5,653 nt of DNA from JAAYCU01 sp964642815 (GCA_964642815.1 CAZXSA010000303.1:1-5653), one strand, 5' to 3'; counted from the first letter of the stretch, positions 1-5,444 are shown. The notes: generated from the letters alone by a model not told the origin. Numbers and translations: made by a program.

Positions 1-2
1 CC

Positions 3-587
3 TTGGTTCTGAATTCAGCATCCGTGTGTTTCGTGGATGTGGATTTCCCACCTGCCCGGCCCCAGGGATTCCTGGCCGATCTGTTGTCGATATTTTCCAA
101 AAACAGGCGGGAGCAGAGGACGCAGGCCGTTGAGGAGGAAACCCTGCGGAGGATCAGCGGTTGGGCGGGGGATCATCCCGACCGTTCGTTTCGATTGTAT
201 CGCACTCGCGCGGGATTGCGGCTTCTGTTTACCGACCGACTTTATCAACCGACCTCCGAGGAAACGGCCCGCCTGCTCCGCGACCTGGGCAGCGACGAGA
301 TGTATCGCAAATTGACCTCAAAACAGGCATGTTTTCGGGCCCGTTTGACGAGCAAGCCCTGGCGATGTGGTTGCCGCAGGCCGCCGAACCGTTATCCCTG
401 GGACAACGTGGAAGCGGAAAATGCGTATCGCCACTGGCAGCGCGATTATGAACACAAGTGTGCCCGGTTCGCGTCCTGTCGGTTGGTCGAAAATTTTGGC
501 GACCATGATCTCGATGAGCCCATCGCCGCGATCATCGAGGTTCATGATCGTTATGCCTGTGGGGATGAGCAGGCCATTCTTGCTTAA
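3..587 (+). CDS. Conserved hypothetical protein, 5'-truncated
   Basis: The reading frame is open from the first bases of the window and ends at TAA 585-587, so the gene very probably begins upstream; the TTG at 3 is only the first possible start and has no visible ribosome site. The 194 visible residues include an acidic hydrophobic strand CFVDVDFP (residues 9-16), a basic block RLYRTRAGLRLL (64-75), and a motif FRARLTSKPWRC with following Pro/Tyr/Trp residues (111-133). These look like conserved motifs of a soluble enzyme or nucleic-acid protein. There is no signal peptide or membrane segment in the visible part. I do not recognise a named family. The DxD strand followed by a T/R-x-G-x-R segment faintly recalls archaeo-eukaryotic-primase-like folds, but this is a weak resemblance and no function is claimed. 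The DUF6807 gene follows 45 bases downstream on the same strand, so co-transcription is possible. Confidence 0.75.
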   Translation: MVLNSASVCFVDVDFPPARPQGFLADLLSIFSKNRREQRTQAVEEETLRRISGWAGDHPDRSFRLYRTRAGLRLLFTDRLYQPTSEETARLLRDLGSDEMYRKLTSKQACFRARLTSKPWRCGCRRPPNRYPWDNVEAENAYRHWQRDYEHKCARFASCRLVENFGDHDLDEPIAAIIEVHDRYACGDEQAILA

Positions 588-632
588 TAGGTGGACCCCA
601 TGCATTGGTGCTTTCGATCACAAAGGTGACTT

Positions 633-1946
633 ATGTCGATCCCGGCGAGAATAAGGATGTTTTGGACGATGATGGTCTGCGTTTGGCTTATAGCTGGATG
701 TGCCGAGCAGGCTGGTAAGAATGGTTTTGTTCGGATGAGTGGAAAGGTGCCGAAGGATTGGCCCGCGGAGATGCCCGGCCTGGTGGCCGTGCCATGGGAT
801 TCGGCTGAACCCACGGGTTCGGCGATCCATGTCGAATTGCATATCGAGGGACGGTCCGAGCCGGAAGAGGTGGTTGGACAATATGAGCGGGCGGACCCGC
901 TGGCGGACACCCCGGCCCGGGTTTGGTTCATCTGGACGGCCCAGGAACAGGATTTGGGCAAACATGTGCATATCGTTTGTCGCCCGGTCGAACAGGGTAA
1001 GGATTTCGCCGCCGCGTACGGCACCCGTCGAGACGGGCACTTCGTGAAAATGACCGATGGCTTGGGGGCGCCGATATTGGATTATTGGTACGGCGAGCCG
1101 GACCCCGCGTTACCCTTGCCGTTGAATGATTTTATTCATCCGCTGGTCGGTCTGGACGGCGAGATTTTGACCGACTGTCGCCCCGCGGACCACGTACATC
1201 ATCGTGGTCTTTTCTGGGCCTGGGTGCGGCATGAGATTGAGGGACAGTCGGTTGGTAGCTGGTGGATTCCACGAGGCATACATGTGCAACCATTGGTCCT
1301 GGCCATGCACGATGGGGCGGTGTTTTCCAGTATTGCGGCCCGCCACCATTGGATCTGCACGAAAGACGGCACGACCCAACCGTTTATGGATGAACTGGTT
1401 TTCGCCCGGGTTTACAAAACCCTGCCCGAAGGTCGGGCCCTGGATGTCGAGATCGTTTTTTCCGCCATGGTGAACGGGGTGCGCATGGGGGGAACGCTCG
1501 ACCTCGACAAGGGATATGGGGGTTTGACCTTGCGATTCGCGAAGGCCAGCGAGCCTCTGATCGAGTCTGACGGCGGGCGGGTCGAGGGTGAGGTGGTGAA
1601 TCATTTGCGGGCCAACTGGGTCGACTGGTCGGGATTTTTCGCGAGGCCGGGGCCGGGGGGCGCGCCCGCGCGGAGCGGGGTGGCGATTCTGATTGATCCC
1701 AGCCATCCGGATCGGCCGCCGGAATGGATTACCCGAACCTACGGGGTGCTGAATGTTTCCTATCCGGGATTGGAGATGCTCGATATGCCGGTCGATCAGC
1801 CCCTGCGTTTGCGTTATCGGCTGTGGATTCATCGAGGCGACGCGGCCGAGGGAAAAGTTGCCGAGCAGTACGCGATCCATTCCGCGGATTGGGGATGGTC
1901 ACCCGTCCGAGGCAGCTTTCAGGGTTCAGGGGTCAGCGGTCAGTGA
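633..1946 (+). CDS. Secreted lipoprotein of the DUF6807 / PmoA-like family
   Basis: The 437-residue protein starts at ATG 633, preceded by AGGTGA (624-629) at good spacing. The N-terminus has a basic start, a hydrophobic core (about residues 9-20) and a lipobox LIAGC with Cys23, so it should be a lipid-anchored envelope protein. A second ATG at 657 would leave a poorer signal peptide. The centre carries the family hallmark HPLVGLDGE (169-177) followed by DHVHHRG (186-192) and Trp195/Trp197; the rest is beta-rich. This matches the family annotated as DUF6807 or 'methane oxygenase PmoA-like', common in Planctomycetota and Bacteroidota. The PmoA name is historical and does not imply methane oxidation. 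The true activity is unproven; the His cluster suggests a metal or carbohydrate site (inference). The last residues GSFQGSGVSGQ are encoded by a 'cagggttcaggggtcag' repeat and look like a recent extension rather than part of the fold. Confidence 0.85.
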   Translation: MSIPARIRMFWTMMVCVWLIAGCAEQAGKNGFVRMSGKVPKDWPAEMPGLVAVPWDSAEPTGSAIHVELHIEGRSEPEEVVGQYERADPLADTPARVWFIWTAQEQDLGKHVHIVCRPVEQGKDFAAAYGTRRDGHFVKMTDGLGAPILDYWYGEPDPALPLPLNDFIHPLVGLDGEILTDCRPADHVHHRGLFWAWVRHEIEGQSVGSWWIPRGIHVQPLVLAMHDGAVFSSIAARHHWICTKDGTTQPFMDELVFARVYKTLPEGRALDVEIVFSAMVNGVRMGGTLDLDKGYGGLTLRFAKASEPLIESDGGRVEGEVVNHLRANWVDWSGFFARPGPGGAPARSGVAILIDPSHPDRPPEWITRTYGVLNVSYPGLEMLDMPVDQPLRLRYRLWIHRGDAAEGKVAEQYAIHSADWGWSPVRGSFQGSGVSGQ

Positions 1947-1953
1947 TCAGCGG
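1919..1953. repeat. Short degenerate 'tcagggg/tcagcgg' direct repeats at a gene end
   Basis: The bases encoding the tail of the DUF6807 protein and its stop are made of overlapping repeats of the type TTCAGG, GGTCAGCGG and GATCAGCGG (TCAGCGG occurs at 1933-1939 and 1947-1953). The low complexity and the position across the stop codon suggest a dispersed intergenic repeat that has grown into the gene end. Confidence 0.5.
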
Positions 1954-1954
1954 G

Positions 1955-1975
1955 GCGCATGGTACCCCATCGCGC
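1955..1975. other. Small hairpin before the four-way-junction element
   Basis: GCGCATGG (1955-1962) pairs with CCAT (1967-1970) and GCGC (1972-1975), leaving one bulged C (1971) and a TACC loop. It lies just past the DUF6807 stop codon. There is no T-tract, so it is not a classical intrinsic terminator. It may belong to the larger structured region that follows. Confidence 0.45.
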
Positions 1976-1982
1976 AGTCGCG

Positions 1983-2019
1983 GGGTAACATGAGCAGGTA
2001 GCAGGGTGGCATGAGCAGG
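1983..2019. repeat. Direct repeat GGGTRRCATGAGCAGG, two copies, period 21
   Basis: GGGTAACATGAGCAGG at 1983-1998 and GGGTGGCATGAGCAGG at 2004-2019 match at 14 of 16 positions. The second copy is the left strand of the closing stem of the structured element at 2004-2133; the first copy is an unpaired duplicate. This may be a repeat-unit boundary or an alternative pairing partner. Confidence 0.7.
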
Positions 2020-2133
2020 CCCTTGTCACGTCGCTACGGGACAAGGGTTTGCCCGTGCTTTGTGTCGATACCGACAAGACGCGGGCAGATTCTTATCCCG
2101 TCGAAGCGGGATAAGAACATGCCCATGCCATCC
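2004..2133. other. Four-way-junction (cloverleaf-like) structured element: dispersed palindromic repeat or structured RNA
   Basis: Four stems fit together with almost no unpaired junction bases. Closing stem: 2004-2019 with 2118-2133 (two mismatches, one G-T). Arm 1: CCCTTGTC 2020-2027 with GACAAGGG 2040-2047, plus CGT/ACG inside. Arm 2: 2051-2067 with 2072-2086, 15 pairs with two single-base bulges and an ATAC loop. Arm 3: TTCTTATCCCG 2090-2100 with CGGGATAAGAA 2107-2117, perfect, loop TCGAAG. Linkers are TTT (2048-2050) and AGA (2087-2089) only. GGGCA at 2083-2087 could alternatively pair with TGCCC at 2120-2124, extending arm 3 at the expense of arm 2. The element resembles no RNA class I recognise. 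It lies upstream of the likely queF -10 box, so it may belong to the DUF6807 transcript end, be a separate RNA, or act as DNA (REP- or MITE-like). The strand is undetermined because the pairing is symmetrical. Confidence 0.65.
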
Positions 2134-2186
2134 GATTGGGAAAAGTGGGCGACCCATCCCATTTCCAACGTTGCCCCCGAATCGCT

Positions 2187-2192
2187 TATAAT
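2187..2192 (+). promoter_or_regulatory. Likely -10 box of the queF promoter
   Basis: A perfect TATAAT lies in a locally AT-rich stretch 29 bases before the queF ATG and would give a leader of about 20 bases. No good -35 box is present at 16-18 bases upstream (TTCCAA is the closest). If correct, it separates queF transcription from the structured element and leaves no room for a preQ1 riboswitch. Confidence 0.45.
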
Positions 2193-2220
2193 AACAACAC
2201 TTGTTTTTATGGAGCGTGGC

Positions 2221-2601
2221 ATGAGCGAATTGCGACATCTGGGCAGGCCGTCCAACCAGCCCATCGACCGGGTTGACCGGATCGACTGGTCCGGGGGGGC
2301 GATCTCGGTCCGGCTGGACTGTGCCGAGTTCACCAGCATCTGTCCGGTGACCGGCCAACCGGATTTCGGCCAATTGACGATCGAATATGTACCGGGTCGC
2401 TTTCTGGTCGAAACCAAGTCGCTCAAGCTGTACCTGTGGCGGTATCGTAACGAGCGGGCCTTTAACGAAAACCTTGTCGAGACCATCGCCGCCGATCTGT
2501 TCGCCCAGATCGAACCGCGCTGGCTCAGAGTCACCGGCGAGTTCAACCCGCGCGGCGGCATTCGGGTGACCGCGACGGCCGAACGTGGACGGAAAGAATA
2601 G
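2221..2601 (+). CDS. queF: NADPH-dependent 7-cyano-7-deazaguanine (preQ0) reductase QueF, short type
   Basis: The enzyme reduces the nitrile of preQ0 to the aminomethyl group of preQ1, the last free-base step of queuosine synthesis, in the cytoplasm. The 126-residue protein is the short single-domain tunnelling-fold form. It shows the catalytic Cys41 in FTSICPVTGQPDFG, the acid Asp48, and the family signature ETKSLKLY (64-71), with the typical PRGGI ending at 110-114. The conserved FHE motif reads FNE (81-83), an unusual change at a position known to matter in characterised QueF enzymes. ATG 2221 is chosen because GGAG (2211-2214) precedes it at six bases. ATG 2209 is in frame but overlaps that site, and the frame is also open back to 2011 through the structured element, which looks non-coding. 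It is the first gene of the que cluster. Family assignment is firm; activity is inferred. Confidence 0.95.
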   Translation: MSELRHLGRPSNQPIDRVDRIDWSGGAISVRLDCAEFTSICPVTGQPDFGQLTIEYVPGRFLVETKSLKLYLWRYRNERAFNENLVETIAADLFAQIEPRWLRVTGEFNPRGGIRVTATAERGRKE

Positions 2602-2715
2602 GACGGAGAGAGGGAGGGCCAGAGAGACGGAGCCAAGGAGAGACGACTATGATATTGACGTGGATCAGGGCCATTCATTTCTCTCTATCGCTCTTTCCCT
2701 CCGTCTCTTCGTCCT
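2600..2715. repeat. 35-bp imperfect inverted repeat between queF and queD
   Basis: The purine-rich arm 2600-2634 pairs with the pyrimidine-rich arm 2681-2715 without gaps: 28 of 35 positions are exact and two or more of the rest are G-T pairs. The loop is 46 bases. The left arm starts at the last two bases of the queF stop codon. There is no T-tract. In RNA it would form a long hairpin that could stabilise the queF end or set the queF:queD ratio. As DNA it looks like a dispersed MITE-like repeat; its 'ggacggagagaggg' style recurs in a looser form near 5487-5516. Confidence 0.7.
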
Positions 2716-2744
2716 GCGTGTCGCCGGCAATTGATATATGGTGA
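2649..2744 (+). CDS. Possible 31-codon leader ORF overlapping the queD start
   Basis: ATG 2649 follows a consensus AAGGAG (2635-2640) at eight bases. The frame ends with TGA 2742-2744, just inside the queD start region (ATG 2738, GTG 2750). The encoded peptide is hydrophobic and Ser-rich (begins MILTWIRAIHFSLSL). Because queD ATG 2738 has no clear ribosome site of its own, translation could be coupled through this ORF. The surrounding inverted repeat is purine-rich, so an AAGGAG by chance is quite possible, and part of the ORF lies in the right arm of the repeat. Treat as a candidate only. Confidence 0.25.
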   Translation: MILTWIRAIHFSLSLFPSVSSSCVSPAIDIW

Positions 2745-3181
2745 AAAGCGTGACGGACAATATAACGACTATTCGGCGGTTGCAGTTCAGCGCCGGGCAT
2801 CGACTGTGGAGGCACGAGGGGCGCTGCGCTCATGTGCATGGGCATAACTATGTGGTGTATTTTCATGCCACCGCCGATCAACTGGACAGCCTTGGGCGGG
2901 TGATCGATTTCACCGTGCTCAAGGACCGGCTGGGCGGGTGGATCGAGGAGCACTGGGACCACGGCTTTATATGCCACCGCGAGGACCGCGAGATGATCGA
3001 CGCCCTCTCGGCCGTGCGCGGTCAGAAAATCTTCCTGCTCGATGCCAACCCCACGGCCGAAAATCTGGCCGACTATCTGCTCCGGGTGATCTGCCCGCGA
3101 CAACTGGCCGGTACGGGCGTGCGCATCGCCCGCGTGGCCCTCTGGGAAACGGACAACTGCGGCGTGGAGGTCGCGTTGTGA
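2738..3181 (+). CDS. queD: 6-carboxy-5,6,7,8-tetrahydropterin synthase QueD
   Basis: QueD converts 7,8-dihydroneopterin triphosphate to 6-carboxy-tetrahydropterin, the substrate of QueE. The 147-residue protein has the 6-pyruvoyl-tetrahydropterin-synthase fold signature: zinc ligands His21 (FSAGH), His34 and His36 (HGH), catalytic Cys30 in CxxxHGH, the Asp74-His75 pair, PTAEN (105-109) and the C-terminal LWET with Glu137 for pterin binding. All expected catalytic residues are present. The start is uncertain: ATG 2738 has no ribosome site, whereas GTG 2750 has GGTGA (2740-2744) at five bases and would shorten the protein by four residues without touching any motif. The stop codon overlaps the GTG start of the next gene. 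A 25-residue stretch around 78-102 is longer than the shortest QueD forms but lacks any extra motif. Confidence 0.93.
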   Translation: MVKSVTDNITTIRRLQFSAGHRLWRHEGRCAHVHGHNYVVYFHATADQLDSLGRVIDFTVLKDRLGGWIEEHWDHGFICHREDREMIDALSAVRGQKIFLLDANPTAENLADYLLRVICPRQLAGTGVRIARVALWETDNCGVEVAL

Positions 3182-3399
3182 CGCTCCTGATAACATCCAT
3201 TGCTTTCGCATCCGCCGGGTTGGTGACCTGGTATTTGTCCTCGCGTCGGCGGTTGTTCGTACGCATGTTCATTCCTACTCATGAGCGGGCCGTCCGTCGG
3301 GCCATTCTGTGCAGCCCCGTTTGGCGACGGCTGACCCGTTTCATCGCGTTCGTACTGATAACCGTCGCGGCCGTAACCGGTCTGGTCTGGGCCCTGTGA
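3178..3399 (+). CDS. Small two-helix membrane protein, translationally coupled to queD
   Basis: This 73-residue protein starts at GTG 3178, whose bases overlap the queD stop in a GTGA junction, and has a strong GGAGG (3166-3170) at seven bases. It has a hydrophobic segment at about residues 2-20, a basic centre with many Arg (23-54, containing FIPTHERAVRRA) and a second hydrophobic segment at about 55-73 reaching the C-terminus. The positive centre predicts a hairpin with the loop in the cytoplasm. I do not recognise a family. Its position between queD and queE and its tight coupling suggest it is expressed with them. A role in queuosine metabolism (for example in precursor uptake) is only a guess; two short helices are too few for a known preQ transporter such as the YhhQ or QueT type. 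Confidence 0.75.
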   Translation: MTLLITSIAFASAGLVTWYLSSRRRLFVRMFIPTHERAVRRAILCSPVWRRLTRFIAFVLITVAAVTGLVWAL

Positions 3400-3440
3400 T
3401 GGGTTCGGACCCTGCGACGGAACGTGGCTGAAAATCCGCA

Positions 3441-4037
3441 ATGAAAGAGTATCGGGTCAACGAGATTTTTTTCTCGCTTCAGGGCGAGGGGGTCAGGACC
3501 GGCACGGCCAACCTCTTCCTTCGCTTCGCCGGATGCACTCAACATTGCACGGTCAATACGCACGGCTTTAACTGCGATACCGAATTCGAGACCGGCCGGA
3601 TGATGACTATGACGGAGATCGTCGCCGAACTGCGGCGGGCGGATGCCCGTTGCTCCTGGGTGATTTTGACCGGCGGCGAACCGGCGTTGCAGACGGATGA
3701 GGAATTGATCGCCGGCCTGCACGAGGCGGGTTATCAACTGGCCATCGAGACCAACGGTACCATCGAGCTTCCACCCGGCCTGGACTGGGTCACGGTCAGT
3801 CCGAAAACCGAGGAGAATGGAATCCGCCAGCGGGTGGCCCACGAGGTCAAATACGTCTGCACCATCGGCCAGCCGATCCCGCAAACGACGGTCAAGGCCG
3901 ACTATTATTTGATCTCCCCCGCGTTCGACGGCCTGAAACTCGATCCCGAAACCCTGCGGTGGTGCATCGACCTGGTTCAGGCCAATCCCCCCTGGCGGTT
4001 GAGCGTGCAGATGCACAAAATTTTAGGGATTTCATGA
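3441..4037 (+). CDS. queE: 7-carboxy-7-deazaguanine synthase QueE (radical SAM)
   Basis: QueE uses SAM, a 4Fe-4S cluster and Mg2+ to contract 6-carboxy-tetrahydropterin to 7-carboxy-7-deazaguanine. The 198-residue protein has the N-terminal FFSLQGEG (10-17), the cluster region FLRFAGC..C..CDTEF, the SAM-binding LTGGEP (76-81), ETNGT (103-107), SPK (120-122) and EVKYV (135-139), and ends with the usual MHKILGI. The three cluster cysteines are Cys32, Cys36 and Cys45, a CX3CX8C spacing rather than the usual CX3CX2C; the inserted residues include Thr37-Phe43. Thr47 is in the CDT position that binds Mg2+ in characterised QueE. ATG 3441 has only a weak upstream site, 41 bases after the small membrane gene. 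The final codons (AAA ATT TTA GGG ATT TCA) are AT-rich unlike the body of the gene, and the usual terminal Arg is Ser, so the 3' end may lie at a recombination junction. Confidence 0.93.
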   Translation: MKEYRVNEIFFSLQGEGVRTGTANLFLRFAGCTQHCTVNTHGFNCDTEFETGRMMTMTEIVAELRRADARCSWVILTGGEPALQTDEELIAGLHEAGYQLAIETNGTIELPPGLDWVTVSPKTEENGIRQRVAHEVKYVCTIGQPIPQTTVKADYYLISPAFDGLKLDPETLRWCIDLVQANPPWRLSVQMHKILGIS

Positions 4038-4098
4038 GATCCTTTTCGGATAATAGTTGCGCGAGACTCGAACGCTGACATGTTATAGAGTGGAATAG

Positions 4099-4620
4099 TT
4101 AAGTTCCTCTTTTGTTCCAATAGTTTTGGAGGGCCTCATTAATCTCCTTGCGAGATGGATGATCCATGTCTATTTTCAATTTGAGGTAGGCGATAATGGC
4201 CATGACCTCCACGCGCGTAAACATCGCAAACTTAGAGCGAGCATAGTCAAACCAGGTTAGGTCTCCGTACCGCCGGGGATTGATGCGCTCATGTCGCGAT
4301 GAATCATCCAGACCGTGAGTCAGATGGAAAATTGGATCCACACTTTCCAGCCGGTCATCAAGATCGGCAATCATGTATGCGGGTAAGTAGAAGTGAAACG
4401 CCTCATCGGAGAAAAAGCTGAGAGCGGAGGAGAGACCATCCGGAGATTGGTCGAGGAAGTCAGGGTCTAAAGTGTGCCAATCGGCCTTTCCCTTGAAATC
4501 TCGCTCCACAAGGAAGGGTTCGAAACCTTCGTTGCTGCCCCGGAGACACCAATTACCGGGAAACTCAACATTGGCGAAAGCCGTTCGAATCTGATCTTTC
4601 GTTTTCTCTTTCTCGGTCAT
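4099..4620 (-). CDS. DUF6714-family protein of unknown function
   Basis: The 173-residue acidic, soluble protein starts at ATG (4618-4620, minus strand) and ends with TAA. It shows the features of the DUF6714 family: an N-terminal helix (DQIRTAFANVEFP), a DWHTLDPDFLD segment at about 47-57, the conserved ALSFFSDEAFHFYLPAYMIA near 65-84, and a C-terminal helix MFTRVEVMAIIAYLKLKI. The function of this family is not known; similar proteins are often found as lone accessory genes and have been compared to immunity-type proteins, which is speculative. A TTG at 4660-4662 would add 14 residues but follows an in-frame stop directly, and neither start has a good ribosome site. The gene converges on queE with a 61-base gap holding no clear terminator, and is lower in GC than the que genes, which suggests separate acquisition. 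Confidence 0.75.
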   Translation of the reverse strand: MTEKEKTKDQIRTAFANVEFPGNWCLRGSNEGFEPFLVERDFKGKADWHTLDPDFLDQSPDGLSSALSFFSDEAFHFYLPAYMIADLDDRLESVDPIFHLTHGLDDSSRHERINPRRYGDLTWFDYARSKFAMFTRVEVMAIIAYLKLKIDMDHPSRKEINEALQNYWNKRGT

Positions 4621-4779
4621 CGGTTGGATGTAATCGCCGTTCCACTGGAAATCCAAGCACAACTACCACCGCCAAGTGCCGCAATGAAACGTGCGTGGCG
4701 CATCCGAATTACCGCTCCGTGTTGAGTGGAGCAACCTGGCGACAGTACGATGTAGAGTAAATATCACGCCACGTATGTT
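4621..4779. other. Intergenic gap between two minus-strand genes, weak nested inverted repeats
   Basis: Two short inverted repeats are nested here: CGTGGCG 4694-4700 with CGCCACG 4767-4773, and GCTCC 4714-4718 with GGAGC 4728-4732. No T-tract follows on either strand. I see no gene or promoter that I can support. Confidence 0.3.
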
Positions 4780-5151
4780 TCATTTCTGACTCATTTTTCT
4801 GGCGAATAACAAGCTGGAGATACCCCATCCTGTGAAAATGATGCCCATGAACAGCCAGAGAATACCTCCTACTGGTTGATCACTGGTTGCCACCGTGGAG
4901 ACGCCCAAGAGCAAGAAGAACACTCCCATCAATGACAGGAATACGCCAGACCAGAAGTGGTTAGTGCTGCTCTTCTGATAGACCGTACGGCCTCGCTCGA
5001 CCAAATCATTGAGAGCGGCAACATCATTCTCGCAGCGATTCCTACAGCTACAGCCCAGGCCAACTTCAACGATACAATCTCGACAAAGACCTCGACCGCA
5101 TGATTTACAGATTGCGACCGCGTCAACCGTGGGGTGGTTAAAACACTTCAT
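4780..5151 (-). CDS. B-box-type zinc-finger protein with two membrane segments
   Basis: The 123-residue protein starts at ATG (5149-5151, minus strand) with a strong AGGAG seven bases upstream; a longer TTG-started form adds residues with no motif. The N-terminal 40 residues are a B-box-like zinc-binding region: Cys3, His6, Cys15, Cys18, Cys23, Cys26, then Cys34, Cys36 and Cys40, in the pattern CxNHP...CxxCGRGLCxDC. A short helical linker (about 42-60) is followed by two hydrophobic segments, about 67-87 and 95-115, and a basic C-terminus. The architecture of an N-terminal B-box plus two helices is a recurrent small bacterial and archaeal family without a known function; the zinc region most likely binds another protein in the cytoplasm. 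It is on the same strand as the DUF6714 gene, 159 bases upstream of it, and shares its lower GC. Confidence 0.8.
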   Translation of the reverse strand: MKCFNHPTVDAVAICKSCGRGLCRDCIVEVGLGCSCRNRCENDVAALNDLVERGRTVYQKSSTNHFWSGVFLSLMGVFFLLLGVSTVATSDQPVGGILWLFMGIIFTGWGISSLLFARKMSQK

Positions 5152-5282
5152 GTACGCTCTCCTGGCCGAATGATTCCTGTAATCGATTTTCCATGACAAC
5201 TTGCCTGAGAGCTTATCATGAAGAAATTGTCACTTCAAGCAGGTCTATATGCAACAACATCGCTTTATGATGAAGCTGACAG

Positions 5283-5390
5283 AAAAAAATGGGGGCCGGG
5301 AGTCACAAATACCCACGGAGGCCGGGCGCTTTCTTCGACCCTATAGGCACCACTCTCCGTTTTTGAATGTTTCCAACGACTCCCGGCCCC
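5283..5390 (-). terminator. Large stem with T-tract, intrinsic-terminator-like on the minus strand
   Basis: GGGGCCGGGAGTC (5292-5304) and GACTCCCGGCCCC (5378-5390) form a perfect 13-bp stem. ACGGAG (5315-5320) and CTCCGT (5355-5360) pair inside it. Reading the minus strand, the stem is followed after two bases by seven T (5289-5283). The 73-base loop is far larger than in normal terminators, so it may be a dispersed element that happens to have a T-tract. It would shield the B-box gene from leftward transcription out of the repeat region. Confidence 0.45.
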
Positions 5391-5421
5391 GGCTCGCCCG
5401 GCGCCCGTACAGACTGTGGTT

Positions 5422-5444
5422 GAATCGTCGCGTGAAGACGATTC
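5422..5444. other. Perfect 8-bp hairpin GAATCGTC/GACGATTC
   Basis: GAATCGTC (5422-5429) pairs with GACGATTC (5437-5444) around a seven-base loop. No T-tract follows. A partial copy, AATCGTC, recurs at 5463-5469, so it may be part of a degenerate repeat. Confidence 0.45.

Noticed and set aside
1110..1880. 256-codon open frame opposite the DUF6807 gene
   Set aside because: It is a GC-rich antisense shadow; the forward frame has a lipobox, family motifs and a ribosome site.
633..1946. Particulate methane monooxygenase subunit
   Set aside because: The family label 'PmoA-like' is a misnomer for DUF6807; the protein is a lipoprotein without the multiple membrane helices of PmoA.
2011..2220. N-terminal extension of QueF from ATG 2011
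   Set aside because: The frame is open, but the bases form the structured element and a -10 box, the added residues have no domain character, and QueF of this type normally begins near ATG 2221 with its own GGAG.
2004..2220. preQ1 riboswitch controlling queF
   Set aside because: The fold does not show the short H-type pseudoknot of preQ1-I or the layout of the other known preQ1 classes, and the likely -10 box lies downstream of it.
3279..4016. 245-codon open frame opposite queE
   Set aside because: Antisense shadow of a clearly conserved QueE.
4694..4773. Nested inverted repeats downstream of the B-box gene as a terminator
   Set aside because: Stems of 5 and 7 pairs with no T-tract; not enough to call a terminator.
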